Assembly: GCA_900539605.1 (NCBI GenBank)
Contig: UQCS01000027.1
Span: forward strand, 1-20,869
Reading direction: 5' to 3'
DNA: 20,869 bases
Origin: an uncultured Azospirillum sp.
Lineage (GTDB): Bacteria; Pseudomonadota; Alphaproteobacteria; RF32; CAG-239
Shown here one piece after another: positions 14,215 to 20,869 of this stretch. A model generated the notes under the pieces. That model had not been told where the DNA came from. It did no database searches and was given only the letters and a program-made list of their open reading frames with translations. Both the position numbers and the translations under genes were made by a program. The stretch's first letter is position 1. The number at the start of each line of letters is the position of its first letter.

Positions 14215-15564
14215 TTATTTTTCGAGATTTTTGACAATTGCTTCGGTCACTTGTTTGGCGTCGCCGTAGAGCATAATGGTATTGTCGTTGTAAAACAGCG
14301 GATTGTCCACTCCGGAATAGCCCGCGGCCAGTGAACGTTTAACGAAAAAGACCGTTTTGGCACGTTCGACTTCCAGTACCGGCATGCCGTAGATGGGGGA
14401 CGAAGGATCGGTTTTGGCCAACGGGTTGGTGATGTCGTTGGCACCGATCACATAAGCGACGTCGACATTTCCGAAATCACGGTTAATGTCGTCCATTTCA
14501 TAAATTTCGTCATAAGGGACGTTGGCTTCGGCCAACAGAACGTTCATGTGCCCGGGCATGCGGCCTGCCACCGGGTGAATTGCAAAGCGCACCTCGGCAT
14601 GATATTTTTGCCGCAAAATATCGGCCATCTCCTTCAAGGCATGCTGTGCATGGGCGGCAGCCATGCCGTAGCCGGGAACAATGATAATTTTTTCGGCATT
14701 TTCCATAATAAAAGCAGCGTCTTCGGGACTGCCGCTGCGGGCGGTGCGGTCTTCGTGGCCGGATGCTGTGCCGCGGGAAGAAGTCTGAGCGTTGCCGCCG
14801 GTCATGATCTGAAGAAGGGAGGAGTTCATTGCTTTGGTCATAACATAAGCCAGAATGGCGCCGCTGGCACCGACAATGGTGCCGGTAATGATCAGCAACG
14901 TTTGTCCGAGCGTGAAGCCTATTCCGGCTGCTGCCCAGCCGGAATAGGAATTGAGCACCGAAATAATGATCGGCATATCGGCGCCGCCTACCGGCAAAAC
15001 AAGCAGGAATCCAAGCAGCAGGGCAATAACGGCCAGCGCCCAGAACAGCCATTCGGTATGCCAGAGCGAAAAAGCCGCTAACAAGGCAAAGGCAGCGGCG
15101 CCGAGCAGGACGTTGAGCGGGTGTTGCAGCGCAAAACGAAACGGTCGTCCGGGTAAAAGTCCCTGTAGTTTGGCAAAAGCGATCATTGAACCCGAAAAGG
15201 CCAGGGCACCGATCAGCAATCCTGCCGCCGAGCCGAAATAACGGGTGCCGCCGTCGGCGATTTCTCCGGCGGCAATAAACACGGCGGCCAGACCGCCGAG
15301 ACCGTTAAAAGCGGCAATCATTTGCGGCAGTGCCGTCATCTTGACCTTTTGTCCGCTGATGACACCAATAACGCCGCCGATTGCCAACGCCGGAGCAATC
15401 AACAGCAGACGTTGCGGCGGAACCAGTGCCAAAGCCGTTACCACGGCAAGCGTCATCCCCGCAATTCCCAAACCGTTGCCGAGACGGGCGCTGCGGGGAG
15501 AACTGAGACCGCGAATCGCGAGAATAAAAAGAACTGCCGCCATCAGATAAATTAATCCGCTCAT
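14215..15564 (-). CDS. pntB: NAD(P) transhydrogenase subunit beta
   Basis: This 449-aa protein is the membrane and NADP(H)-binding subunit of proton-translocating transhydrogenase, which uses the proton gradient to move hydride from NADH to NADP. The N-terminal two-thirds is hydrophobic (domain II, about nine segments, including AAFNGLGGLAAVFIA). The C-terminal domain III has GYGMAAAHAQHAL, AGRMPGHMNVLLAEA, VIGANDITNPLA and SLAAGYSGVDNPLF, which form the NADP site. It is slightly shorter than the usual 460-470 aa. Its ATG overlaps the stop of the alpha-2 gene by one base (TAATG), with GGGAG 8 nt upstream. It is the last gene of the pnt operon. Confidence 0.96.
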   Translation of the reverse strand: MSGLIYLMAAVLFILAIRGLSSPRSARLGNGLGIAGMTLAVVTALALVPPQRLLLIAPALAIGGVIGVISGQKVKMTALPQMIAAFNGLGGLAAVFIAAGEIADGGTRYFGSAAGLLIGALAFSGSMIAFAKLQGLLPGRPFRFALQHPLNVLLGAAAFALLAAFSLWHTEWLFWALAVIALLLGFLLVLPVGGADMPIIISVLNSYSGWAAAGIGFTLGQTLLIITGTIVGASGAILAYVMTKAMNSSLLQIMTGGNAQTSSRGTASGHEDRTARSGSPEDAAFIMENAEKIIIVPGYGMAAAHAQHALKEMADILRQKYHAEVRFAIHPVAGRMPGHMNVLLAEANVPYDEIYEMDDINRDFGNVDVAYVIGANDITNPLAKTDPSSPIYGMPVLEVERAKTVFFVKRSLAAGYSGVDNPLFYNDNTIMLYGDAKQVTEAIVKNLEK

Positions 15565-15842
15565 TACTTTTTCTCCCGGGTTTTGAACATTGACAACATC
15601 CGTGCCGAAACGGCGAATCCGCCGAAAATGTTAACGGAGGCCAAAACGATGGCGATCAGTCCGCAGGCTTCGGCCCACGGATTCTCGGCAAAACCGGCAA
15701 CGGTAACCGCGCCAAGAACCACCACGCCCGAGACCGCGTTGGAAACGCTCATCAACGGCGAATACAGAGCCGGCGTTACGCCCCATACGACAAAATAGCC
15801 GATAAAAGCCGCCAATATAAAAATGGTTGTCAGATCAATCAT
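15564..15842 (-). CDS. pntAB: NAD(P) transhydrogenase subunit alpha, part 2 (membrane)
   Basis: This 92-aa protein has three hydrophobic segments and the conserved VTPALYSPLMSVSNAVSG and NIFGGFAVSARMLSMF motifs. In the three-subunit form of the enzyme (as in Rhodospirillum rubrum) this small subunit carries the alpha-derived part of the proton channel as a separate protein, whereas E. coli has it fused to PntA. GGGAG lies upstream of the ATG. Three bases separate it from pntAA, and its stop codon overlaps the pntB start. Confidence 0.95.
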   Translation of the reverse strand: MIDLTTIFILAAFIGYFVVWGVTPALYSPLMSVSNAVSGVVVLGAVTVAGFAENPWAEACGLIAIVLASVNIFGGFAVSARMLSMFKTREKK

Positions 15843-15845
15843 AAC

Positions 15846-16862
15846 TTACTCCCGTTTTTTGCCCTGATAATAAATACAGGTGCGGTTAAGTATTTCGTCA
15901 TTGAAGTCGGGTGTGGCAGCAGGTACTGCAGTCGGCTGCAGCAGGCGGAAATAATTGTAAATGTTGTTGGCAAACAGAAAACTTGCGGTATGCGGAAGCA
16001 AAGCCGCCATCATTTTGTCGCCGGTGACGGTTGCGCCGTTGGCGGTAAGATAGGTTTCGGGGTAGCTCAGAGCTTCCACGTTACCGGAAATGTCAACCAG
16101 AATGCAGCCGCGACGGAGACTTTCGAGCTGTTTTTCGCGAATCAGAACCGGTGCGTTGGGTGGTGACCCTGCCGCGGTAATGATGATGTCAGATTCAAAA
16201 ACGGCGGCTTCCAGATTTTCGGATGTTACAAAACGGGCACCGAGAGACTCGGCCTGTTCGCGGGTTTCGGGACGGATATCGGAAGCGGAGACAGCGGCAC
16301 CGAGGCGTTTGGCGGTGGCAATCGCCTGCAGTCCGGCAACACCGATGCCGATCACCAACACTTTTGCCGGCGGTACTGATCCGGCGGCAGTTGTCATCAT
16401 CGGCACGACACGGTTAAGCATATTAACAGCTTCCAACACCGCTTTGTAGCCGGCCAGATTATCTTGCGAAGACAATATATCCATGTTTTGCGCTCGTGAA
16501 ATCCGCGGAATTTTTTCCAAGGCATACAGGCTGAGACGATGATTGAAAATCAGTTCGTCGTCTGCCTCAAGGCGGCGAAGATCGGCAATTACGGAGATAC
16601 CGTCGGGCAGCCGTGCCAGTTCTTGGGAGGCCGGAGCCTGAATTTTAAATAGGAAAGCGGCGTCTTGTACGGTCTGTTCCGCCGTTGCGGTGATTTCGGC
16701 ACCGGCCTGCCGATAATCGTCATCACTGAAACCGGCTGCTTTGCCGGCTTCTTTTTCGATTTTTACCCGGATTGCACCCTCGGTGAGTTTGCGGATGACG
16801 GTGGGCGTAACGGCAACCCGTTGTTCGTAATCAGTGATCTCTTTCAGAACAGCTATAATCAT
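15846..16862 (-). CDS. pntAA: NAD(P) transhydrogenase subunit alpha, part 1 (NAD-binding), shortened variant
   Basis: This 338-aa NAD(H)-binding domain I protein is of the alanine dehydrogenase/PNT family. It keeps the RQD-loop region ISRAQNMDILSSQDNLAGY and the Rossmann motif VLVIGIGVAGLQAIATAKRL. It is shorter than the roughly 370-384 aa typical of the family. Compared from memory with R. rubrum PntAA, it lacks the acidic loop that normally follows SLGARFVT. It has TAAGSPPNAPVL where family members have TTALIPGKPAPVL, and lacks the usual EAGGNC motif. NAD binding is probably retained. Whether it couples fully with PntB is uncertain. GGAG lies 5 nt before the ATG, within an inverted repeat shared with the divergent transporter genes. 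It is the first gene of the pnt operon. Confidence 0.92.
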   Translation of the reverse strand: MIIAVLKEITDYEQRVAVTPTVIRKLTEGAIRVKIEKEAGKAAGFSDDDYRQAGAEITATAEQTVQDAAFLFKIQAPASQELARLPDGISVIADLRRLEADDELIFNHRLSLYALEKIPRISRAQNMDILSSQDNLAGYKAVLEAVNMLNRVVPMMTTAAGSVPPAKVLVIGIGVAGLQAIATAKRLGAAVSASDIRPETREQAESLGARFVTSENLEAAVFESDIIITAAGSPPNAPVLIREKQLESLRRGCILVDISGNVEALSYPETYLTANGATVTGDKMMAALLPHTASFLFANNIYNYFRLLQPTAVPAATPDFNDEILNRTCIYYQGKKRE

Positions 16863-16863
16863 T

Positions 16864-16935
16864 TTATCTCCGTTTTAACGATTATGAAAGTTTATCTTGA
16901 TATAATCATATTTAATTTTTTGAAAACGGAGATAA
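16864..16935. promoter_or_regulatory. Divergent control region with 13-bp perfect inverted repeat
   Basis: TTATCTCCGTTTT (16864-16876) is the exact reverse complement of AAAACGGAGATAA (16923-16935), with 46 nt between the arms. Each arm contains the GGAG ribosome-binding site of the gene it faces: pntAA on the reverse strand (5-nt spacing to ATG) and the first chromate-family gene on the forward strand (11-nt spacing). TATAAT (16901-16906) in the centre is a candidate -10 box for the forward direction. The mirrored leaders could be bound by one repressor or RNA-binding factor, or could simply reflect two similar Shine-Dalgarno regions. Confidence 0.5.
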
Positions 16936-16942
16936 GTCAAAA

Positions 16943-17467
16943 ATGTCGGTTTTGTGGAATTTATTTGCGACTTTCTTTAAAATCGGTCTCTTCACATTCG
17001 GCGGCGGTTATGCGATGATTCCGCTGCTGCAGGCGGAGTTGGTCGAAAAAAAGAAGTGGGTCAGCGATGAAGAAATCATGGACTATTATTCGATCGGTCA
17101 ATGCACGCCGGGGATTATTGCGGTCAATGTTGCCACTTTTATCGGTTATAAAATGAAAAATATTTCCGGTGCGGTTGTAGCGACCGCCGGTATTGTAATG
17201 CCTTCGTTTTTGATCATTATCGGTTTGGCCAACATTTTGGCCCTTTATATGGAAAACCGTTATGTTGCCCATGCTTTTGCCGGCATCCGAATTGTGGTGA
17301 TTGCCCTGATTTTTGATGTTATTTTAAGTATGCGCAAAAAAGGAATCGGCAGTTTGTTGCAGGGAACAATTTTTGTTTTGTCAATGCTGGGGCTTTTGTG
17401 GCTGGGTGCTTCGCCGGTGATGGTGGTTGCGGCGGCGGCGTTCATCGGTTTGACGGTAAGGGGCTGA
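16943..17467 (+). CDS. Chromate transporter family protein, N-terminal-type half
   Basis: This 174-aa membrane protein has one CHR domain. It begins LFATFFKIGLFTFGGGYAMI, followed by the cytoplasmic WVSDEEIMDYYSIGQCTPG and VNVATFIGYK motifs, and then several hydrophobic segments. It is one half of the bipartite short-chain CHR type, in which two adjacent genes together correspond to one full ChrA. Full-length ChrA exports chromate with proton coupling; for short pairs the substrate is often unproven and other anions are possible. GGAG lies 11 nt upstream of the ATG inside an inverted repeat. The partner gene follows after 4 nt. Confidence 0.88.
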   Translation: MSVLWNLFATFFKIGLFTFGGGYAMIPLLQAELVEKKKWVSDEEIMDYYSIGQCTPGIIAVNVATFIGYKMKNISGAVVATAGIVMPSFLIIIGLANILALYMENRYVAHAFAGIRIVVIALIFDVILSMRKKGIGSLLQGTIFVLSMLGLLWLGASPVMVVAAAAFIGLTVRG

Positions 17468-17471
17468 GACA

Positions 17472-17990
17472 ATGATTTTTTTGACTTTATTCGGCGAATT
17501 CTTCAAAATCGGCTTGTTTGCGTTGGGCGGCGGTTTGGTGACGGTTCCGTTCCTGTTTGATCTCAGCGCGGCATATCCGTGGTTTACTTCGGCGGAACTG
17601 GTGGACATGATTGCGGTGTCCGAATCTTCTCCCGGGCCGGTCGGCGTGAATATGGCGACCTATGCCGGTTTTAAGGCCGCCGGCATTGCCGGTGCGTTGA
17701 CCGCCACTCTGGGGTTGGTTTTTCCGTCGGTGGTGATTATAATCATTATTGCCAAATTGTTGGACCGTTATCGCGAAACCAGCTTTTTTCAAAACCTGAT
17801 GTACACGATTCGTCCGGCGGTTCTGGCGTTAATTCTGAACGCGGGGATTGAACTGGGGCGGTTATCTTTGCTTAACCTTGAGGCGGTGGCGATTTGCGCA
17901 ATATTTTGGGGTGCAATTCATTTTTTCAAACTGCACCCCATTGCCTATATCATTATCGGCGGTATCTTAGGCTTGGCTCTCGGCTTATAA
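17472..17990 (+). CDS. Chromate transporter family protein, C-terminal-type half
   Basis: This 172-aa membrane protein has one CHR domain: FGEFFKIGLFALGGGLVTVP, WFTSAELVDMIAVSESSPGP and GVNMATYAGFK, then four or more hydrophobic segments. It is recognisably similar to the preceding protein (FFKIGLF-GGG, PG, N-AT-G) and the two probably make one heteromeric transporter with opposite membrane orientation of the halves. AAGGGG precedes the ATG. Its 3' end overlaps the convergent gapR gene by 6 nt. Confidence 0.88.
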   Translation: MIFLTLFGEFFKIGLFALGGGLVTVPFLFDLSAAYPWFTSAELVDMIAVSESSPGPVGVNMATYAGFKAAGIAGALTATLGLVFPSVVIIIIIAKLLDRYRETSFFQNLMYTIRPAVLALILNAGIELGRLSLLNLEAVAICAIFWGAIHFFKLHPIAYIIIGGILGLALGL

Positions 17991-18227
17991 ATCAAGAGCC
18001 TTACGATAAGTGTCAAGTAAGAATTCTTGTTCGTCGCGGTCGGCAGCGTTCATTTTGCGCAGTTTCAAAATCGAGCGCATGATCTTAACGTCAAAACCGG
18101 CTGATTTGGCTTCGGCAAAAACATCGCGGATATCGCCGGAAAGAGCTTTTTTCTCTTCTTCCAGGCGTTCGATGCGTTCAATCAGCGAACGCAGTCTGTC
18201 GGCAGCAATGCCTCCAACTTCTGTCAT
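17985..18227 (-). CDS. gapR: GapR-like nucleoid-associated protein (UPF0335/DUF2312)
   Basis: This 80-aa, mostly helical, highly charged protein has the family motifs RLRSLIERIERLEEEKKAL (residues about 11-29), DIRDVFAEAKSAGFD and ILKLRKMN near the C-terminus. In Caulobacter, GapR is a chromosome-structuring protein that binds AT-rich, overtwisted DNA and helps topoisomerases during replication and transcription. The family is almost confined to Alphaproteobacteria and their phages, so this gene is the best taxonomic marker in the window. Length matches the family. AGGAG (18239-18235) lies 7 nt before the ATG. Confidence 0.93.
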   Translation of the reverse strand: MTEVGGIAADRLRSLIERIERLEEEKKALSGDIRDVFAEAKSAGFDVKIMRSILKLRKMNAADRDEQEFLLDTYRKALDL

Positions 18228-18347
18228 TTTTTATCTCCTGAAAACGGGTTTTTAATTGTAAGCGAGATTATCAAAACCTATATATTTTTACAAGCAAATA
18301 AATTTGTGTGAACAAAAAAATATTGTAGAAGTTTAAATTTTAGCGCC

Positions 18348-18353
18348 TATAAT
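18348..18353 (+). promoter_or_regulatory. Candidate -10 box of the pyk promoter
   Basis: TATAAT lies 35 nt before the pyk start codon in an AT-rich intergenic region (18228-18388). The best -35 is a weak TTGTAG (18323-18328) with a 19-bp spacer. The divergent gapR promoter must lie in the same region, but I could not place it reliably. Confidence 0.4.
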
Positions 18354-18388
18354 GCCGCTATTATATAAAATGTGAAAGAGGATAAAAA

Positions 18389-19813
18389 ATGCCAAAAAAA
18401 ACCTATACCCGTATTCTGGCCACCATCGGTCCGTCTTCCGCCGATGAAGAAACGATTTCCCGCCTGCTTGATGCCGGTGCCGACGCTTTTCGTTTTAATT
18501 TCAGTCATGGCACGCATCAGGAACATCAACAACGTTACGAAACCGTACGCCGTCTTTCCAAAGAAAAAGGATTGTTTACAACCGTGGTTGCCGATTTGCA
18601 GGGGCCGAAACTACGGGTAGGGGAGTTTGAAAACGGCGGAATCGTGTTGAAAGAAGGCGACCGTTTTGTGCTGGATATGCAGAATTTGCCCGGTAACCAG
18701 CAGCGGGTTACTTTGCCGCATAAGGAAATTTTTGCGGCAATCAAGCCCGGTGACGAGTTGTTGCTTAATGACGGCAATATTGTGTTGACAGTTGAATCGT
18801 GCAGCAGTGATCAGGCGGTGACGATAGTTAAGGTTGGAGGAGCCCTTTCGGGCCATAAAGGGGTTAATCTGCCCAACATCAAATTGCCGATTTCCGCGAT
18901 TACCGAAAAAGACCGCGACGATTTGAATTTTGCTCTTGATATGGGCGCCGACTGGGTCTGTCTTTCTTTTGTGCAATCTGCCGAGGATGTTAAAGCAGCC
19001 CGCGAGTTGATCGGTGATCGGGCCCTGATTATTTCCAAGCTGGAAAAACCGAGTGCAATTGCCGAGCTGGAAGACATTATCCGGCTTTCGGACGGTATTA
19101 TGGTGGCCCGCGGCGATCTCGGCGTCGAATGTCCGCTGCAGGCGGTGCCGGTGTTGCAGAAGAAAATTATCAATGCCTGCCGCAAATACGCGCGTCCGGT
19201 AATTGTTGCGACTCAAATGCTGGAATCGATGATTGAAAAGCCGACGCCAACCCGTGCCGAAGTTTCGGATGTGGCGACCGCTGTTTACGACGGTGCCGAT
19301 GCTGTAATGCTTTCGGCTGAAACTGCTGCCGGTAAATATCCGGTCGAAGCGGTCAAAATGATGAGTAAGATCATTACTCAGGTCGAAGCTGATCCGTTGT
19401 TTTTCCAGTATATGAAAAGCATGCAGCCGGTATCGTGCTGCATGGGAGAGGCGGACGCCATCACGTTTGCTGCCAGCGAGATTTCCAAAGTGTTGACCAA
19501 AGTGGCCGCGGTGGTCACTTATACCAGTTCGGGCCGCACCACCTTTTTGGTTTCGCGCGAACGTCCGGATATTCCGATCATTGCGGTAACGCCTGATGTT
19601 AAGGTTGCACAGCAGCTGGGTTTGGTTTGGGGTGCCCGGCGTTTTATCAATGCGTCGACTTTCGGAAGTTTTAATCACTTTGAAGATGTAGCGATGTCGG
19701 TTGCGTTGGAAAGCGGTGCCGCACACCATGGCGACCATATTATCATTACGGGCGGTTTTCCGTTGGGAGTCAAAGGACGTACAAATATGCTGCATACGGT
19801 CTATATCGGCTGA
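18389..19813 (+). CDS. pyk: Pyruvate kinase
   Basis: This 474-aa glycolytic enzyme converts phosphoenolpyruvate and ADP to pyruvate and ATP. The N-terminal TIM-barrel strand reads RILATIGPSS, followed by FRFNFSHGTH. The catalytic lysine lies in IISKLEKPSAI, with MVARGDLGVE and the signature MLESMIEKPTPTRAEVSDVA near residues 275-295. The alpha/beta C-terminal domain has VVTYTSSGRTTFLVSRERP. Length is normal for bacterial type I/II enzymes. AGAGGA (18377-18382) is 6 nt from the ATG. It is monocistronic, with its own promoter region and a strong downstream hairpin. Confidence 0.97.
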   Translation: MPKKTYTRILATIGPSSADEETISRLLDAGADAFRFNFSHGTHQEHQQRYETVRRLSKEKGLFTTVVADLQGPKLRVGEFENGGIVLKEGDRFVLDMQNLPGNQQRVTLPHKEIFAAIKPGDELLLNDGNIVLTVESCSSDQAVTIVKVGGALSGHKGVNLPNIKLPISAITEKDRDDLNFALDMGADWVCLSFVQSAEDVKAARELIGDRALIISKLEKPSAIAELEDIIRLSDGIMVARGDLGVECPLQAVPVLQKKIINACRKYARPVIVATQMLESMIEKPTPTRAEVSDVATAVYDGADAVMLSAETAAGKYPVEAVKMMSKIITQVEADPLFFQYMKSMQPVSCCMGEADAITFAASEISKVLTKVAAVVTYTSSGRTTFLVSRERPDIPIIAVTPDVKVAQQLGLVWGARRFINASTFGSFNHFEDVAMSVALESGAAHHGDHIIITGGFPLGVKGRTNMLHTVYIG

Positions 19814-19834
19814 TTTGCGATGTGATGATAATGA

Positions 19835-19865
19835 AAACAAACGGGGGAAATTCCCCCGTTTGTTT
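19835..19865 (+). terminator. Rho-independent terminator after pyk
   Basis: The left arm at 19835-19847 (ending in GGGGG) and the right arm at 19853-19865 (starting with CCCCC) are perfectly complementary over 13 bp with a 5-nt loop (AAATT). It begins 22 nt after the pyk stop codon, and its 3' arm ends in GTTTGTTT. It would be functional for pyk and possibly in both directions. Confidence 0.85.
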
Positions 19866-19881
19866 GGTTTGGAGGTTATCA

Positions 19882-19951
19882 TTCAACCTATATCTGTAAA
19901 CGTTGCATTATAACGATCACTACAGGTGCATTTGACAGACTATAGGTTGAA
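19882..19951. repeat. 11-bp inverted repeat bracketing a 48-nt segment
   Basis: TTCAACCTATA (19882-19892) is exactly repeated in inverted orientation as TATAGGTTGAA (19941-19951). A smaller inverted pair, CTGTA/TACAG, lies inside (19894-19898, 19921-19925), so the segment could fold as an extended hairpin. No gene is present inside. It could be a small mobile-element remnant or a structured RNA; only the repeat itself is seen. Confidence 0.45.
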
Positions 19952-20370
19952 GTATTGCCTTGTATTGGGATATTGGGAAGTGAAAAGTCTATAATACACC
20001 GGCACAAATTTACTATTTACAAGATTATAACTCATAAAGTTTGCTTTTTCGGTGTTTCTTCCTTTTAAAAAAGGCGAAATTATATGCGTTTTTTTATAAA
20101 AAATTTCTTTTTCATATAATTTATCTAAAATCGGGGCGTCGTTTGAAAACCGAACTAGGCAGAGGCTTGAACTGTTGATGTAAAGAGGCGGAAGAAAAAA
20201 GTTGCAATGCAGCAGTTGGTTGAATTGGCGGAAATGTTGAAAGTCCAAGAATAAGGTTTGCCTGTTTTTTTCCGGGAGTTTGGGATATGAAGACAGACTT
20301 TGATGGCAAAAAATAGATCAAATATGCCATGTTATAATCTTTATATTGTTAAAAATTTTTTTGTTTTAAG

Positions 20371-20492
20371 TGCCTCAGACGAGGTATAAATAAGTGTTAT
20401 CGTTTTGAGATTTTTACATAAGTACCAAGTTGTCGTCAGATACCGTTCTTTGCCAGTGGGTGCGAGCAACGCATCAGAGGTGTTGCTTATTT
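20371..20492. other. Possible structured RNA region
   Basis: A 6-bp hairpin with an AGAC loop (TGCCTC at 20371-20376, GAGGTA at 20381-20386, one G-U pair) is followed by AAATAAG (20388-20394). That element pairs with CTTATTT (20486-20492), closing a domain of about 105 nt. Inside, AGCAAC (20465-20470) pairs with GTTGCT (20482-20487). This last stem partly competes with the closing stem. The sequence matches no RNA family I recognise (not RNase P, SRP or tRNA). Confidence 0.25.
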
Positions 20493-20597
20493 AGCTTCCG
20501 GGTTATTTTGGGGTAATTAGCTTTAATAAAAAAGGACCTTAAAATTATTTATTGATATGGTTATGAGATATAAGATTCTGTGAGTGATAAAATATGA

Positions 20598-20632
20598 AAA
20601 AAACCCCATCCTCTAGAAAGAAGGGGTTTTTT
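20598..20632 (-). terminator. Rho-independent terminator, best read on the reverse strand
   Basis: AAAAAACCCC (20598-20607) and GGGGTTTTTT (20623-20632) form a perfect 10-bp stem around a 15-nt loop. On the reverse strand the GGGG arm is followed by seven T, a classical intrinsic terminator, which would end a transcript entering from the right edge. It is also symmetric enough to work forward. Confidence 0.65.
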
Positions 20633-20749
20633 AAAAGCAGCTCACTAGGAGCGGGAATGTTCAAACTAAATTTAATCTTGAATATTATCAGGACTACGAA
20701 TTTTTACCAGGTTATACATAAATCAAATCTTTTAATCAAATCACCTTGT

Positions 20750-20869
20750 CTACGGAGGATCACATCCAACCGGATATCGAGGTTTTGAATTATTCATTTT
20801 TTCGTACTTAAGTTTTTTGTCGTTTTCTGTTTCTTGTTGTTCACATACAGAAAGTAGGACTTCTGATTT
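20750..20869 (-). CDS. Possible 3' end of an unrecognised gene (partial)
   Basis: The reverse strand is open from the right edge for 39 codons to a TAG at 20752-20750. It ends in a hydrophilic, lysine- and asparagine-rich tail (NDKKLKYEKMNN, then RYPVGCDPP). A strong reverse-strand terminator lies 118 nt downstream (20598-20632), which supports a transcribed gene. No start is inside the window and no family can be named. The open length alone is not significant in AT-rich DNA, so this is a tentative call. Confidence 0.3.
   Translation of the reverse strand, partial: KSEVLLSVCEQQETENDKKLKYEKMNNSKPRYPVGCDPP

Larger units (their letters stand above)
19866..20749. other. Gene-poor AT-rich stretch, no convincing coding sequence
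   Basis: About 880 bp, noticeably richer in A/T than the rest of the window, with poly-A/T runs. The longest open frame (reverse strand, 20248-19940, TTG start, 102 codons) has no recognisable motif and no ribosome-binding site. Its C-terminal half looks moderately protein-like, so a decayed gene is possible. The stretch also holds the inverted repeats at 19882-19951, a small hairpin at 20371-20386, the AAATAAG/CTTATTT pair at 20388-20492 and a terminator at 20598-20632. Confidence 0.5.

Noticed and set aside
18611..19882. 423-codon reverse-strand open frame opposite pyk
   Set aside because: Pyruvate kinase on the forward strand is unambiguous; the antisense frame also crosses the terminator hairpin and has no family features.
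19940..20248. 102-codon reverse-strand open frame in the AT-rich region
   Set aside because: TTG start, no ribosome-binding site, no recognised motif. The C-terminal half is somewhat protein-like, so it is mentioned as a possible decayed gene rather than called.
20594..20788. 64-codon forward open frame near the right edge
   Set aside because: Its first codons lie inside the terminator stem and the product has no protein-like character.
1..20869. CRISPR array, complete insertion sequence or prophage genes
   Set aside because: No regularly spaced direct repeats, transposase, integrase or phage structural genes were seen on either strand.

Overview
This window looks like chromosomal DNA of an uncultured, probably host-associated alphaproteobacterium. 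The evidence is a GapR/UPF0335 (DUF2312) nucleoid protein, which is essentially restricted to Alphaproteobacteria, a three-subunit Rhodospirillum-type proton-translocating transhydrogenase, and a tRNA-Tyr/tRNA-Gly/tuf cluster. Genes are tightly packed, often with 0-10 nt gaps or short overlaps. Coding DNA is of medium GC and intergenic DNA is AT-rich. The exact lineage is inference.

Layout. 1-380: the first 13 codons of tuf (minus strand, running off the left edge), preceded by tRNA-Gly(TCC), tRNA-Tyr(GTA) and a candidate promoter. 387-2093 (minus): a fused AmgK-like sugar kinase and MurU-like nucleotidyltransferase. 2181-8706 (plus): HAD phosphatase, rlmB, an ABC ATPase, a 1154-aa fusion of ABC-2 permease, GldG-like and DUF4340-like parts, and a cation-diffusion-facilitator transporter whose start lies inside the fusion gene. 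8708-8995 (minus): a small acidic orphan. 9128-9808 (plus): an HExxH multi-pass membrane protein. 9791-12937 (minus): an exported protein of unknown function, a MurC/Mpl-type Mur ligase and an LD-carboxypeptidase, probably one operon. 13035-14178 (plus): a TetR regulator followed by a second HExxH membrane protein that shares motifs with the first. 14215-16862 (minus): pntAA-pntAB-pntB. 16943-17990 (plus): a split pair of chromate-transporter-family half proteins. 17985-18227 (minus): gapR. 18389-19813 (plus): pyk with a strong terminator. 19866-20749: AT-rich DNA with inverted repeats and no convincing gene. 20750-20869 (minus): possibly the 3' end of an unrecognised gene followed by a good terminator.

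How the genes fit together. Peptidoglycan recycling is the main theme. The AmgK-MurU fusion would convert MurNAc to UDP-MurNAc. LdcA would trim recycled tetrapeptide to tripeptide. The Mur ligase would re-attach the tripeptide to UDP-MurNAc. The ligase/carboxypeptidase operon, led by an unknown exported protein, is flanked on both sides by the two related HExxH membrane proteins, one of them under a TetR regulator with a good candidate operator. I see no CRISPR array, prophage or complete insertion sequence.
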